A stretch of DNA of 5,149 bases. Source: Deinococcales bacterium (GTDB taxonomy: Bacteria > Deinococcota > Deinococci > Deinococcales > Deinococcaceae). Below the pieces are notes generated by a model. The model was given only the letters and a program-made list of their open reading frames with translations, was not told where the DNA came from and ran no database searches. Made by a program: the position numbers and the translations under genes. The stretch spans positions 1-5,149 of the forward strand of contig JACMOA010000152.1 of NCBI GenBank assembly GCA_014378225.1, read 5' to 3'. Below, piece by piece: positions 1-5,048 of the stretch (the stretch's first letter is position 1; each line of letters opens with the position of its first letter).

Positions 1-13
1 CATTCGCTCGAGG

Positions 14-40
14 GGACAGGTTTTGGCCTGTCCTTTTTTT
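14..40 (+). terminator. Rho-independent terminator of an upstream plus-strand gene
   Basis: A perfect 7-bp stem (GGACAGG at 14-20, CCTGTCC at 27-33) encloses a 6-nt loop and is followed by seven T (34-40). This is a textbook intrinsic terminator read on the plus strand. It ends a transcription unit whose genes lie outside the window to the left. A CTCGAG copy ends two bases before the stem. Confidence 0.85.
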
Positions 41-77
41 GTTTTCCAACCCCATCCTGACTTAGGTCCTCGAGTTC

Positions 78-662
78 GTGTTCTACACTGAGCACATGGA
101 TTTCTCAGACCCCGTGACCCTCTCGGTAACGCGCCGGGTGCGCCCAGACCGGACCTCGGAATTCGAGATGTGGATTCATGGCATTGCCCAGGCGGCCCGC
201 ACTTTTGATGGATATTTGGGTAATGGGGTGATTCCGCCCACTCCAGGTGGTCCCCTTGAGTACACCCTAGTGCTGCGTTTCGACCAGTATCAGCACTTCA
301 AAATCTGGCAAGAATCCGAAGTTCGGGCCTTCTGGCTCGCGCGTGTGACACCGCTGCTCGAGGGTGAACCCGTGGTCAACGTCACCCCCGGACTCGAGTT
401 CTGGTTCACACCCACAAAGGCCACCATGCTGCGCCAACCACCGCGCTGGAAGATGGTTGCGCTGACCCTGTTAGGACTGTATCCGCTGAGTTTACTGCTC
501 AATTGGGGGGTCGTGCCGCTGCTCGAGGGTGTTCCGCTGTGGATTCGGGTGCTTGTCACCTCGAGCCTCATTGTCACGGTGATGACCTATCTGGTGATGC
601 CCAATATTACCAAGGGTTTTACGGGTTGGCTGGCAGTTGTACCCAAAACTGATACGGATTGA
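78..662 (+). CDS. Antibiotic biosynthesis monooxygenase (ABM)-domain protein with two C-terminal membrane helices
   Basis: Predicted 194 residues from GTG at 78, or 188 from ATG at 96. Neither start has a clear ribosome-binding site, so the start is uncertain; the conserved part begins after the ATG. Residues about 13-95 fit the small ferredoxin-like ABM fold: a beta strand (VTLSVTRRV), a helix with E28-F29-E30-W32, then G45-YLG and a second strand ending in LVLRF (64-68), followed by a W-rich stretch to W86. The G-L-E-F-W-F segment (105-110) and P-P-R-W-K-M (121-126) lead into hydrophobic segments near 126-147 and 154-174. This order of ABM domain plus two helices is known for a family of membrane-linked ABM proteins (COG3224-like, by recollection). 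Substrate and reaction are unknown, and many ABM-fold proteins have no proven enzyme activity. The gene converges on the transporter operon and is probably unrelated to it. Four CTCGAG copies lie inside it. Confidence 0.8.
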   Translation: MFYTEHMDFSDPVTLSVTRRVRPDRTSEFEMWIHGIAQAARTFDGYLGNGVIPPTPGGPLEYTLVLRFDQYQHFKIWQESEVRAFWLARVTPLLEGEPVVNVTPGLEFWFTPTKATMLRQPPRWKMVALTLLGLYPLSLLLNWGVVPLLEGVPLWIRVLVTSSLIVTVMTYLVMPNITKGFTGWLAVVPKTDTD

Positions 663-665
663 GCA

Positions 666-675
666 CGCTCGAGCG
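666..675. repeat. 10-bp palindrome CGCTCGAGCG, copy 1
   Basis: Perfect 10-bp palindrome centred on a CTCGAG copy, just after the stop of the ABM gene. The same 10-bp word occurs at 4048-4057 in the spacer before the first permease. No T tract follows, so I do not call it a terminator. Confidence 0.7.
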
Positions 676-681
676 CAAATT

Positions 682-708
682 CAAGAAAGGGCAACTCCGT
701 GTCGCCCT
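682..708 (-). terminator. Possible terminator of the transporter operon
   Basis: Read on the minus strand, AGGGCGA (708-702) can pair with TTGCCCT (694-688), seven pairs including one G-U, around a 7-nt loop. TTTCTTG follows at 687-681. It lies 80-105 bp past the ATPase stop codon, where the operon should end. The T tract is interrupted, so it would be a weak intrinsic terminator. A competing perfect pairing exists between AGGGCAA at 728-722 and the same TTGCCCT. Confidence 0.4.
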
Positions 709-720
709 CGTAAATTTACG
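709..720. repeat. 12-bp perfect palindrome CGTAAATTTACG
   Basis: A perfect 12-bp palindrome between the convergent ABM and ATPase genes, nested between inverted arms AGGGCAA (688-694) and TTGCCCT (722-728). It could be a protein-binding site or part of a transcript-end structure. No function can be assigned from sequence alone. Confidence 0.55.
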
Positions 721-786
721 TTTGCCCTCTCGAGCCAGGCTCAAATTCCACTTTCTTCTCAACCGAAAACTGAGAACCAAAAACCC

Positions 787-1560
787 TTAATGTCCCAAAA
801 TCTGCGAGAGAAACAGCTTGCTGCGCTCATGCTTAGGATTGGCGTAAAAGCCTTCTGGGGTATTTTCTTCCACAATGTTGCCTTGGTCAAAAAATACCAC
901 TCTATCCGCTACTTCCCTGGCAAATCCCATTTCGTGTGTGACGCAAAGCATGGTCATTCCCGAACGGGCTAAGCCCTTCATCACGTCCAGCACCTCTTTA
1001 ATCATTTCGGGGTCTAAGGCACTGGTCGGCTCGTCGAACAACATAATTTTGGGCTGCATAGCCAGCGCCCTGGCAATGGCTACCCGCTGCTGTTGCCCAC
1101 CGGATAGTTGGGCCGGGTATTTTGCGGCCTGGTTGGCAATACCCACCCGCTCGAGCAGGTCCATCGCACCTTTTTCGGCGGTGGCTTTGTCCTGCTTGCG
1201 AACTTTCATAGGGGCCAGGGCAACATTTTGCAACACGCTGAGGTGGGGAAACAGGTTGAAGCTCTGAAACACCATCCCCACCTCACGGCGGATGGCGTCC
1301 AGATTACTGCCCTCGCGCAGTTCGATGCCGTCAATGGTAATTTCACCCTTGTTGTGCGGCTCGAGACGGTTAAGGGTACGGATGAAGGTGGATTTACCAG
1401 ACCCTGAAGGACCGATGATGACCACCACCTCGCCCTTCTTGACGGTCATGTTGACGCCCTGAAGCGCGTGAAAGCTACCGAAATACTTGTGAACGTCCCT
1501 CGCTACAATAATGTCTGGGGCGCTCTCGAGGTGCTTGGATTCGTGGGGGGTCTGGGTCAT
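787..1560 (-). CDS. Amino-acid ABC transporter ATP-binding protein
   Basis: Cytoplasmic ATPase of 257 residues, normal for the polar amino-acid uptake group (GlnQ/AapP/ArtP type). All nucleotide-binding motifs are intact: aromatic A-loop Y26, Walker [10 protein letters not shown] (50-58), Q-loop Q99 in F-Q-S-F-N-L-F-P-H, signature LSGGQ (152-156) followed by QQR, Walker B ending in D176-E177, D-loop SALD (180-183) and switch histidine H209. It should form the dimer that powers import through the two permeases encoded upstream. The first 15 residues are a polar extension before the domain. The ATG start has GGAG at 1566-1569 with a 5-nt spacer. It is the last gene of the operon, 188 bp after the second permease. 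Residues 138-257 carry no CTCGAG copy. The family is certain, the substrate is inferred from the binding protein. Confidence 0.96.
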   Translation of the reverse strand: MTQTPHESKHLESAPDIIVARDVHKYFGSFHALQGVNMTVKKGEVVVIIGPSGSGKSTFIRTLNRLEPHNKGEITIDGIELREGSNLDAIRREVGMVFQSFNLFPHLSVLQNVALAPMKVRKQDKATAEKGAMDLLERVGIANQAAKYPAQLSGGQQQRVAIARALAMQPKIMLFDEPTSALDPEMIKEVLDVMKGLARSGMTMLCVTHEMGFAREVADRVVFFDQGNIVEENTPEGFYANPKHERSKLFLSQILGH

Positions 1561-1565
1561 GTTGG

Positions 1566-1569
1566 CTCC
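1566..1569 (-). promoter_or_regulatory. Ribosome-binding site of the ATPase gene
   Basis: GGAG on the minus strand, five bases (CCAAC) before the ATG at 1560, supports that start. Confidence 0.75.
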
Positions 1570-1703
1570 AGTTTAAGGGATTTGGGGATTTAGGGGTTGA
1601 GGAGGTTTGCTCGAGTGGGGAGGCGTTACCCCCTTGAACAGCAGCGTTATCTTAGACAAAATGGCACCTAGCGAGCCTGTCCGCTTCACTCTGCTGTGGT
1701 TTT

Positions 1704-1719
1704 CCCCCTATGCAGGGGG
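1704..1719 (-). other. Hairpin in the spacer between second permease and ATPase
   Basis: A perfect 6-bp stem (CCCCCT/AGGGGG) closes a 4-nt loop. It lies about 30 bp past the permease stop, inside a 188-bp spacer (1561-1748) that has no credible ORF. On the minus strand the hairpin is followed by AAAA, not T, so it is not an intrinsic terminator. A role in protecting the 3' end of the permease message is possible but unproven. Apart from one CTCGAG (1610) and the ATPase ribosome-binding site I see nothing else in the spacer. Confidence 0.45.
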
Positions 1720-1748
1720 ACAGTTAAAGGCTTGGCGTTTTCACCCAA

Positions 1749-2501
1749 TCACCGGGCCACCGGACCGCGCTTCTCGAGGGCGTCTGCCAATCTGGAAAGG
1801 CCGTAAGCCACCCCGAAGTAAAGTAGTGCCGTAAACAGAAAAACCTCGAAATTAGCTACCAGAATTCGGCTCTGAATGCCCCGCGCCACTCCGGTCAGCT
1901 CGAGCACGGCCACAATGGAGGTCAGCGAGGTGTCTTTGAAAAGCGAAATAAACTGGCCTACCAGGGGCGGAATCATATTTTGTAGCGCCTGAGGCAAAAC
2001 CACGCTTAGCATGGTTTGAGTGCCGGAAATCCCCAGCGAACGGGCAGCTTCGGTTTGACCACGCGGCAAAGACTGAATGCCTGCCCGCACGATTTCGGCC
2101 ACGTATGCACTGGTAAAAATGACCAGGGCCAGCACCACCGCTTGAAACTGGGTATTGTTTCCCAGCACGTAAGGCAGATTCAGATAAAACAAAAAGATGA
2201 CCACTACAAAAGGAATACTGCGGAAAAACTCCACGTAAACGTTGGAGATTCGCCGGATGATGGGCAGGCTCGAGGTACGCCCTACCCCGAACAGAATTCC
2301 CAGTGGGAGCGAGAACACAATGCCCAGAAAGGCCAGAATCAGGCTCATGGCCAGTCCACCCACAATTTGAGTAGGAAACAGCATGGGCCACAGCAGAACC
2401 GAGGCTAACGCCACTCCAATCAAACTCGAGCTGAGGGCCAGCACACCCAGTTTGCGCTGAAAGAAAATCCAGCCTCCGGTCAGGCCCAGAACGGCGGGCA
2501 A
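1749..2501 (-). CDS. Second amino-acid ABC permease, C-terminal transmembrane domain (AapM/BztC-like)
   Basis: This ORF of 250 codons begins at a TTG right after an in-frame TAG and encodes the full inner-membrane permease domain (BPD_transp_1 type, HisM/GlnP group). A hydrophobic segment near 19-42 is followed by G-G-L-A-M-S (48-53), which opens the domain. Next come E-F-F-R-S-I-P (91-97), and then the EAA loop that docks on the ATPase: E151-A-A-R-S-L-G157, followed by V-V-L-P (167-170) and I-P-P-L. Hydrophobic stretches near 50-72, 98-113, 120-140 and 217-236 complete the membrane core. With the in-frame ORF directly upstream (2508-2975) it matches the layout of one AapM/BztC-type permease of about 408 codons, so this is probably the second half of a single gene. 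Only a weak AGGG precedes the TTG, so separate translation would need reinitiation. The core (2275-1905) is free of CTCGAG. Confidence 0.88.
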   Translation of the reverse strand: MPAVLGLTGGWIFFQRKLGVLALSSSLIGVALASVLLWPMLFPTQIVGGLAMSLILAFLGIVFSLPLGILFGVGRTSSLPIIRRISNVYVEFFRSIPFVVVIFLFYLNLPYVLGNNTQFQAVVLALVIFTSAYVAEIVRAGIQSLPRGQTEAARSLGISGTQTMLSVVLPQALQNMIPPLVGQFISLFKDTSLTSIVAVLELTGVARGIQSRILVANFEVFLFTALLYFGVAYGLSRLADALEKRGPVAR

Positions 2502-2510
2502 AAAACCCTA
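2502..2510 (-). other. In-frame amber codon splitting the second permease gene
   Basis: On the minus strand the N-terminal ORF ends CGA TTG TAG and the same frame continues GGT TTT TTG CCC into the permease domain. Both halves are therefore in one frame, separated by a single TAG (2510-2508). One base change (for example to TGG or CAG) would restore one continuous protein. A frameshift does not explain it. Six T follow the stop. Either a real nonsense mutation, a sequencing error, readthrough, or an evolved split with reinitiation six bases later. Confidence 0.8.
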
Positions 2511-2975
2511 CAATCGCCATGCCTGAGCGCGGTACTCGTCCGAGAAGAGCCGTCCCACAAAAAACTGTTGAGTACTGGCAAATACCCGGCCCCAGTTGGG
2601 CAAGCCCAGAACCCAGTTCAGAAACAAATCAGTGAGCAGAAAAACCGTCAGGGCGGCAATAATGTTGGACCACAACCGATACGTGCGCCCCACTCGAGCC
2701 AAATCAGGCTCTAAACCTTTCTGGCGCTTTTCACCCTCGAGCGCGGTTAAACCTGCACCCACATGCAGCGCCACCAGCAACAGGGCGGCTAGAATTCGGC
2801 CCTCGAGCGGACCCGACTGCAAAACGGGTAAGGCCAGCAGCCACAGCAACAGCGCGGCAATCAGGTATTGCACACCCAGTAAGCTCGAGCCGAGCGCAAG
2901 TTGACCCGCGCCGGGAACCAAAAAGGACAGCGCACCTACTCCTGCGCTTTGTTTAGTTGTCGAAGCCGTAGTCAC
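2508..2975 (-). CDS. N-terminal membrane part of the second permease, with a TM2-like PGxGQ domain
   Basis: 155 codons from GTG at 2975, which has an excellent ribosome-binding site. Residues 15-37 contain S-F-L-V-P-G-A-G-Q (17-25), a motif typical of TM2-type and related small membrane domains, followed by hydrophobic segments near 33-52 and 60-79. A charged linker E80-G-E-K-R-Q (80-85) follows. Then a hydrophobic segment near 102-123 and the stretch from W128 to W153 (F-F-V-G-R-L-F then E-Y-R-A-Q-A-W-R) resemble the region of AapM/BztC permeases just before their permease domain, where a comparable F-G-R-Y-P, E, W-R-P pattern stands (from memory). The ORF stops at TAG and the permease domain follows in the same frame. 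I read it as the front of one interrupted permease gene. On its own it would be a membrane protein of about three helices without a permease domain. Four CTCGAG copies fall within 200 bp. Confidence 0.75.
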   Translation of the reverse strand: MTTASTTKQSAGVGALSFLVPGAGQLALGSSLLGVQYLIAALLLWLLALPVLQSGPLEGRILAALLLVALHVGAGLTALEGEKRQKGLEPDLARVGRTYRLWSNIIAALTVFLLTDLFLNWVLGLPNWGRVFASTQQFFVGRLFSDEYRAQAWRL

Positions 2976-3157
2976 CGTCTACCTCCACAGTTTATCTCGG
3001 AAGGGAAAATGCTTAAAATTTTCGAGAGTACGGGTGTGTTTGACCCGCTCGAGCCGTTCGAGCTTACCCCCTCATTTCCATCCCCAATCTCCCCTACCCC
3101 CATCTTTTGGACAACACCCTTTATAAAAGCGCACCAAAATCCATTCCCACACCTCAT
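2972..3157 (-). CDS. Possible 61-codon coupling ORF filling the spacer between the permeases
   Basis: An ORF starts with ATG overlapping the stop of the first permease (ATGA, 3157-3154) and ends with TGA overlapping the GTG start of the next gene (GTGA, 2975-2972). Both 4-base overlaps are the classic layout of translational coupling. The product is rich in G, S and N (G-V-S-S-N-G-S-S-G-S-N), has no recognisable domain or helix pattern, and uses codons such as AGG, AGA and ATA that look unlike the neighbours. No ribosome-binding site stands before its ATG. It may be a chance ORF, or a leader-like ORF whose translation carries ribosomes across the spacer. I favour chance slightly. Confidence 0.2.
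   Translation of the reverse strand: MRCGNGFWCAFIKGVVQKMGVGEIGDGNEGVSSNGSSGSNTPVLSKILSIFPSEINCGGRR
2981..2986 (-). promoter_or_regulatory. Ribosome-binding site that sets the GTG start at 2975
   Basis: GGAGGT on the minus strand with a 5-nt spacer (AGACG) before GTG. It is as strong as the site of the first permease and fixes the start of the second permease gene. Confidence 0.85.
3067..3101 (-). other. Four G-tracts in the spacer, possible RNA G-quadruplex
   Basis: On the minus (message) strand the spacer holds G5, G4, G4 and G5 separated by 2, 5 and 10 bases. Four runs of at least four G can form a quadruplex, though the 10-base loop is longer than in the strict definition. It lies about 90 bases before the GTG start of the second permease, inside the small spacer ORF. 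Confidence 0.4.
3120..3125 (-). promoter_or_regulatory. Weak internal promoter candidate (-10-like TATAAA)
   Basis: TATAAA on the minus strand, 28 bp after the first permease stop, matches five of six bases of the TATAAT consensus. No convincing -35 box stands 16-18 bases upstream, so this is only a candidate for an internal start feeding the second permease and ATPase. Confidence 0.2.
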
Positions 3158-4005
3158 CTCGAGGGCAGGGTCAGCCGCCCATTAATCAGGTTGAGGATGC
3201 CCGTAATGGTGAGTGAAAGCAACAAATAGCCCAGCGTAATCGAAATAATAGCCACTACACCCTGCCCCTCACCGCTTTGTACTTGCACATTCCAGAAAAA
3301 CAAATCGCTGAGACCGATGGCGTGAACGAGTGAACTGTTCTTGGTCAGGTTCAAGAACTGATTCCCTAGCGGCGGAATCACCACCCGCAAAGCCTGCGGC
3401 AAGATAATTTGGGTCAGGGACTGTGTACCGCTGAGGCCCAGGCTCGAGGCCGCCTCGAATTGCCCCTTAGGAACGCTCTGGATGCCTGCCCGCACCGTTT
3501 CAGCGATGTAACTACTGGTATAAATGCTGAGCGCCCCCACACTGGCAATAACCGCTTCACCCAGTCCCGGCACGTTGAAAGCGTTGCCCAGTGCGTCCCC
3601 TAGTGCGAGACGAACGCCTTCTGGCAAAGCTGCTACCAACGCGAAATACCAGAAGAAAATCTGAATTAGTAGGGGTGTGTTACGGAAAAGTTCCACATAA
3701 AAGCTCGAGACGCCACGCACGACGGGGTTGCTGGATAACCTCGAGACCCCAACCACGATGCCCAACAATAGCGCTAGCACAATACTGAGCAGTGAAATAC
3801 GCACCGTAAACCACAGCGCCTGAAAAAACTTAGCCAGATAGTTCACGTCATCGTTGCCGTAGCTGGCTTTACGCTCAAACACACTCCAGTCCACACCAAT
3901 TTTGTTGCGTGCGATTCCCTCTGCAACCTGTACACCCACCAAGAGCAGCACGCCTACAAAGAGCAGCAGCAGCACACCCTGTAAAATACTGTTGCGCTGT
4001 GTCAA
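3154..4005 (-). CDS. First amino-acid ABC permease (AapQ/BztB-like)
   Basis: Inner-membrane permease of 283 residues from a TTG start at 4005 that is fixed by a strong ribosome-binding site. An N-terminal helix (about 7-28) is followed by a polar loop (31-58) that would face outside. The permease domain starts near F61-Q-A-L-W-F-T-V and holds V-E-L-F-R-N-T-P (104-111), then the EAA loop E184-A-A-S-S-L-G190 followed by I-I-L-P (200-203) and V-I-P-P-L-G-N-Q-F (209-217). N222-S-S-L (223-225 region) is typical of amino-acid permeases. The last helix runs near 250-273. Rhizobial AapQ is about 400 residues, and this protein is clearly shorter, lacking much of the N-terminal insertion. It should pair with the second permease to form a heterodimeric channel, with the ATPase docking on the EAA loops. 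It lies 141 bp after the binding-protein gene, behind a terminator. Confidence 0.94.
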   Translation of the reverse strand: MTQRNSILQGVLLLLFVGVLLLVGVQVAEGIARNKIGVDWSVFERKASYGNDDVNYLAKFFQALWFTVRISLLSIVLALLLGIVVGVSRLSSNPVVRGVSSFYVELFRNTPLLIQIFFWYFALVAALPEGVRLALGDALGNAFNVPGLGEAVIASVGALSIYTSSYIAETVRAGIQSVPKGQFEAASSLGLSGTQSLTQIILPQALRVVIPPLGNQFLNLTKNSSLVHAIGLSDLFFWNVQVQSGEGQGVVAIISITLGYLLLSLTITGILNLINGRLTLPSR

Positions 4006-4010
4006 AGTTC

Positions 4011-4016
4011 ACCTCC
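4011..4016 (-). promoter_or_regulatory. Ribosome-binding site that sets the TTG start at 4005
   Basis: GGAGGT on the minus strand with a 5-nt spacer (GAACT) before TTG. It decides for the rare TTG start of the first permease. Confidence 0.85.
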
Positions 4017-4047
4017 GATTCGGTTATTAGTTCTCGGTTCAGCAGTA

Positions 4048-4057
4048 CGCTCGAGCG
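4048..4057. repeat. 10-bp palindrome CGCTCGAGCG, copy 2
   Basis: Identical to the palindrome at 666-675, here in the spacer between the terminator and the ribosome-binding site of the first permease. GTTC-AATA-GAAC, a short inverted repeat, follows at 4057-4068. Confidence 0.7.
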
Positions 4058-4095
4058 TTCAATAGAACTTAATGTCACAGTTTAACTCGAGCTAC

Positions 4096-4120
4096 AAAAA
4101 AAGAGGGGATTTACCCCCTC
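4096..4120 (-). terminator. Intercistronic terminator after the binding-protein gene
   Basis: On the minus strand GAGGGG (4120-4115) pairs with CCCCTC (4108-4103) around a 6-nt loop, followed by seven T (4102-4096). It lies 26 bp after the binding-protein stop and before the permease and ATPase genes. Such partial terminators are common in binding-protein operons, where they keep binding protein in excess over the membrane complex. A CTCGAG copy (4118-4123) forms the outer end of the stem, and another (4086-4091) lies just beyond the T tract. Confidence 0.88.
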
Positions 4121-4146
4121 GAGTGAATGGAAAACAAGACCCGCCT

Positions 4147-4992
4147 TTAACGGCGAACCGGGTACTGGGCCGGAACCGTAATCTGGCTCTTGGGGTCGGT
4201 TAGAACGTACTTGGTTCCCTTACCAAACCACTTGCTGAAAATCTTTTTGTAGGTGCCGTCCGAACCCACGCGGCTCAGAGTTTCGTTGATGAAATTACGC
4301 CATTTGCTGTCGTCTTGCTTGACGATAATGCCATAAGGTTCGCTCGAGAAGAAAGCTCCCACAATTTTGTAATCCGTGGGCTTTTCTGCGCTGGCACGCA
4401 GGCCCAGCAAAATAGTGCTATCGGTGGTTACCGCGTCTACTCGGCCCTGTTGCAGTGCCACAAAGGCGTCGGTGTACTGGGCAAAAGATTGAACCAGCGC
4501 TTTAGGCGAGGCGGCTTTGATGTTGGTTTCAGAAGTGGAACCTTGAGCGGTTCCTACCTTTTTACCCGCCAAATCCTTGACCGACCTGATGGAGCTATCA
4601 CTCTTGACCAGCAGGCGCTGTCCATCTACAAAGTAAATATTCGAAAAATCTACGCTGTCCATACGGGCAAAAGTGGCCGTAGTGGTGGCGGCAGCCATAT
4701 CAATACTACCGTTCTGTATGAACTCCTGGCGGTTTTTGCTCACCACCTGCTTCAACTCGAGGGTCACGGTCTTTTTGCAAAACGCGCTGAGGTCTTTTTG
4801 CACTTCTTTCACGATGTCTACATCAAAGCCTACCGGGTTTCCGGCATCGTCCAGATAGCCAAAAGGAGGCGAGTCGTACTTGACGCCTGCCACGAGTTTA
4901 CCCCTCGAGCAGATGTCGTGGCGCAAGCTTGCGGCTTGCGCGCTCGAGGCGAGGGCCAGAATGGAAAGGGTGAACACTAGGGTCTTTTTCAT
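4147..4992 (-). CDS. Amino-acid ABC transporter substrate-binding protein (GltI-like, SBP_bac_3)
   Basis: Secreted binding protein of 281 residues. Residues 1-20 form a type I signal peptide (KK, hydrophobic core, A-Q-A before the cut at 20/21), with no lipobox cysteine. The mature part opens with G31-K-L-V-A-G-V-K and D40-S-P-P-F-G-Y, then G55-F-D-V-D (55-59), typical of family 3 binding proteins. S85-K-N-R88 and T103-T-T (103-105) with R110 align with the S-Q-N-R and S-T-T segments of E. coli GltI that hold glutamate/aspartate (alignment from memory). The second lobe has G147-T-A-Q-G-S-T-S-E and later a T-T-D-S segment. Length and motif order fit GltI better than the longer AapJ/BztA proteins. 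Acidic or amide amino acids are the likely ligands, not proven. Two cysteines (C28, C72) could form a disulfide. ATG start with AAGGAG four bases upstream. First gene of the operon. Confidence 0.94.
   Translation of the reverse strand: MKKTLVFTLSILALASSAQAASLRHDICSRGKLVAGVKYDSPPFGYLDDAGNPVGFDVDIVKEVQKDLSAFCKKTVTLELKQVVSKNRQEFIQNGSIDMAAATTTATFARMDSVDFSNIYFVDGQRLLVKSDSSIRSVKDLAGKKVGTAQGSTSETNIKAASPKALVQSFAQYTDAFVALQQGRVDAVTTDSTILLGLRASAEKPTDYKIVGAFFSSEPYGIIVKQDDSKWRNFINETLSRVGSDGTYKKIFSKWFGKGTKYVLTDPKSQITVPAQYPVRR
4921..4941 (-). repeat. 8-bp inverted repeat at the signal-peptide cleavage codons
   Basis: GCGCAAGC (4921-4928) and GCTTGCGC (4934-4941) are perfect inverted arms with a 5-nt loop. 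They lie over codons about 18-24 of the binding protein, exactly around the predicted cleavage site. The message could fold here. May be coincidence of the Q-A-A-S-L-R coding sequence. Confidence 0.5.
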
Positions 4993-4996
4993 GAAG

Positions 4997-5002
4997 CTCC
5001 TT
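4997..5002 (-). promoter_or_regulatory. Ribosome-binding site of the binding-protein gene
   Basis: AAGGAG on the minus strand, four bases (CTTC) before ATG at 4992. The spacer is slightly short but the match is good. Confidence 0.75.
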
Positions 5003-5048
5003 GGAAATTGAAGACATTTGGATTACAGGTCTAGCGCAAGAATAGTGT

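Noticed and set aside
637..972. 111-codon plus-strand ORF across the convergent spacer
   Set aside because: Runs antisense into the end of the ATPase gene, has no ribosome-binding site and no recognisable product.
875..1407. Plus-strand ORFs antisense to the ATPase
   Set aside because: Shadows of a conserved ABC ATPase with fully intact motifs.
1704..1719. Intrinsic terminator in the permease-ATPase spacer
   Set aside because: The stem is followed by A, not T, on the transcribed minus strand, and by ACAG on the plus strand. Kept only as a hairpin.
1607..1834. 75-codon plus-strand ORF in the spacer before the ATPase
   Set aside because: Overlaps the end of the second permease antisense, has no ribosome-binding site and no domain.
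1852..2520. 222-codon minus-strand ORF overlapping the second permease
   Set aside because: Out-of-frame shadow of the permease. The product is rich in R, S and G, with no membrane pattern. I considered it as evidence for a frameshift at 2508, but the two permease halves are already in one frame.
3875..4078. Minus-strand ORF starting before the first permease
   Set aside because: Reads over the first permease start in another frame. The GGAGGT site clearly serves the TTG at 4005.
4315..4980. 221-codon plus-strand ORF antisense to the binding-protein gene
   Set aside because: Long only because of codon composition. The minus-strand gene has a signal peptide and family motifs.
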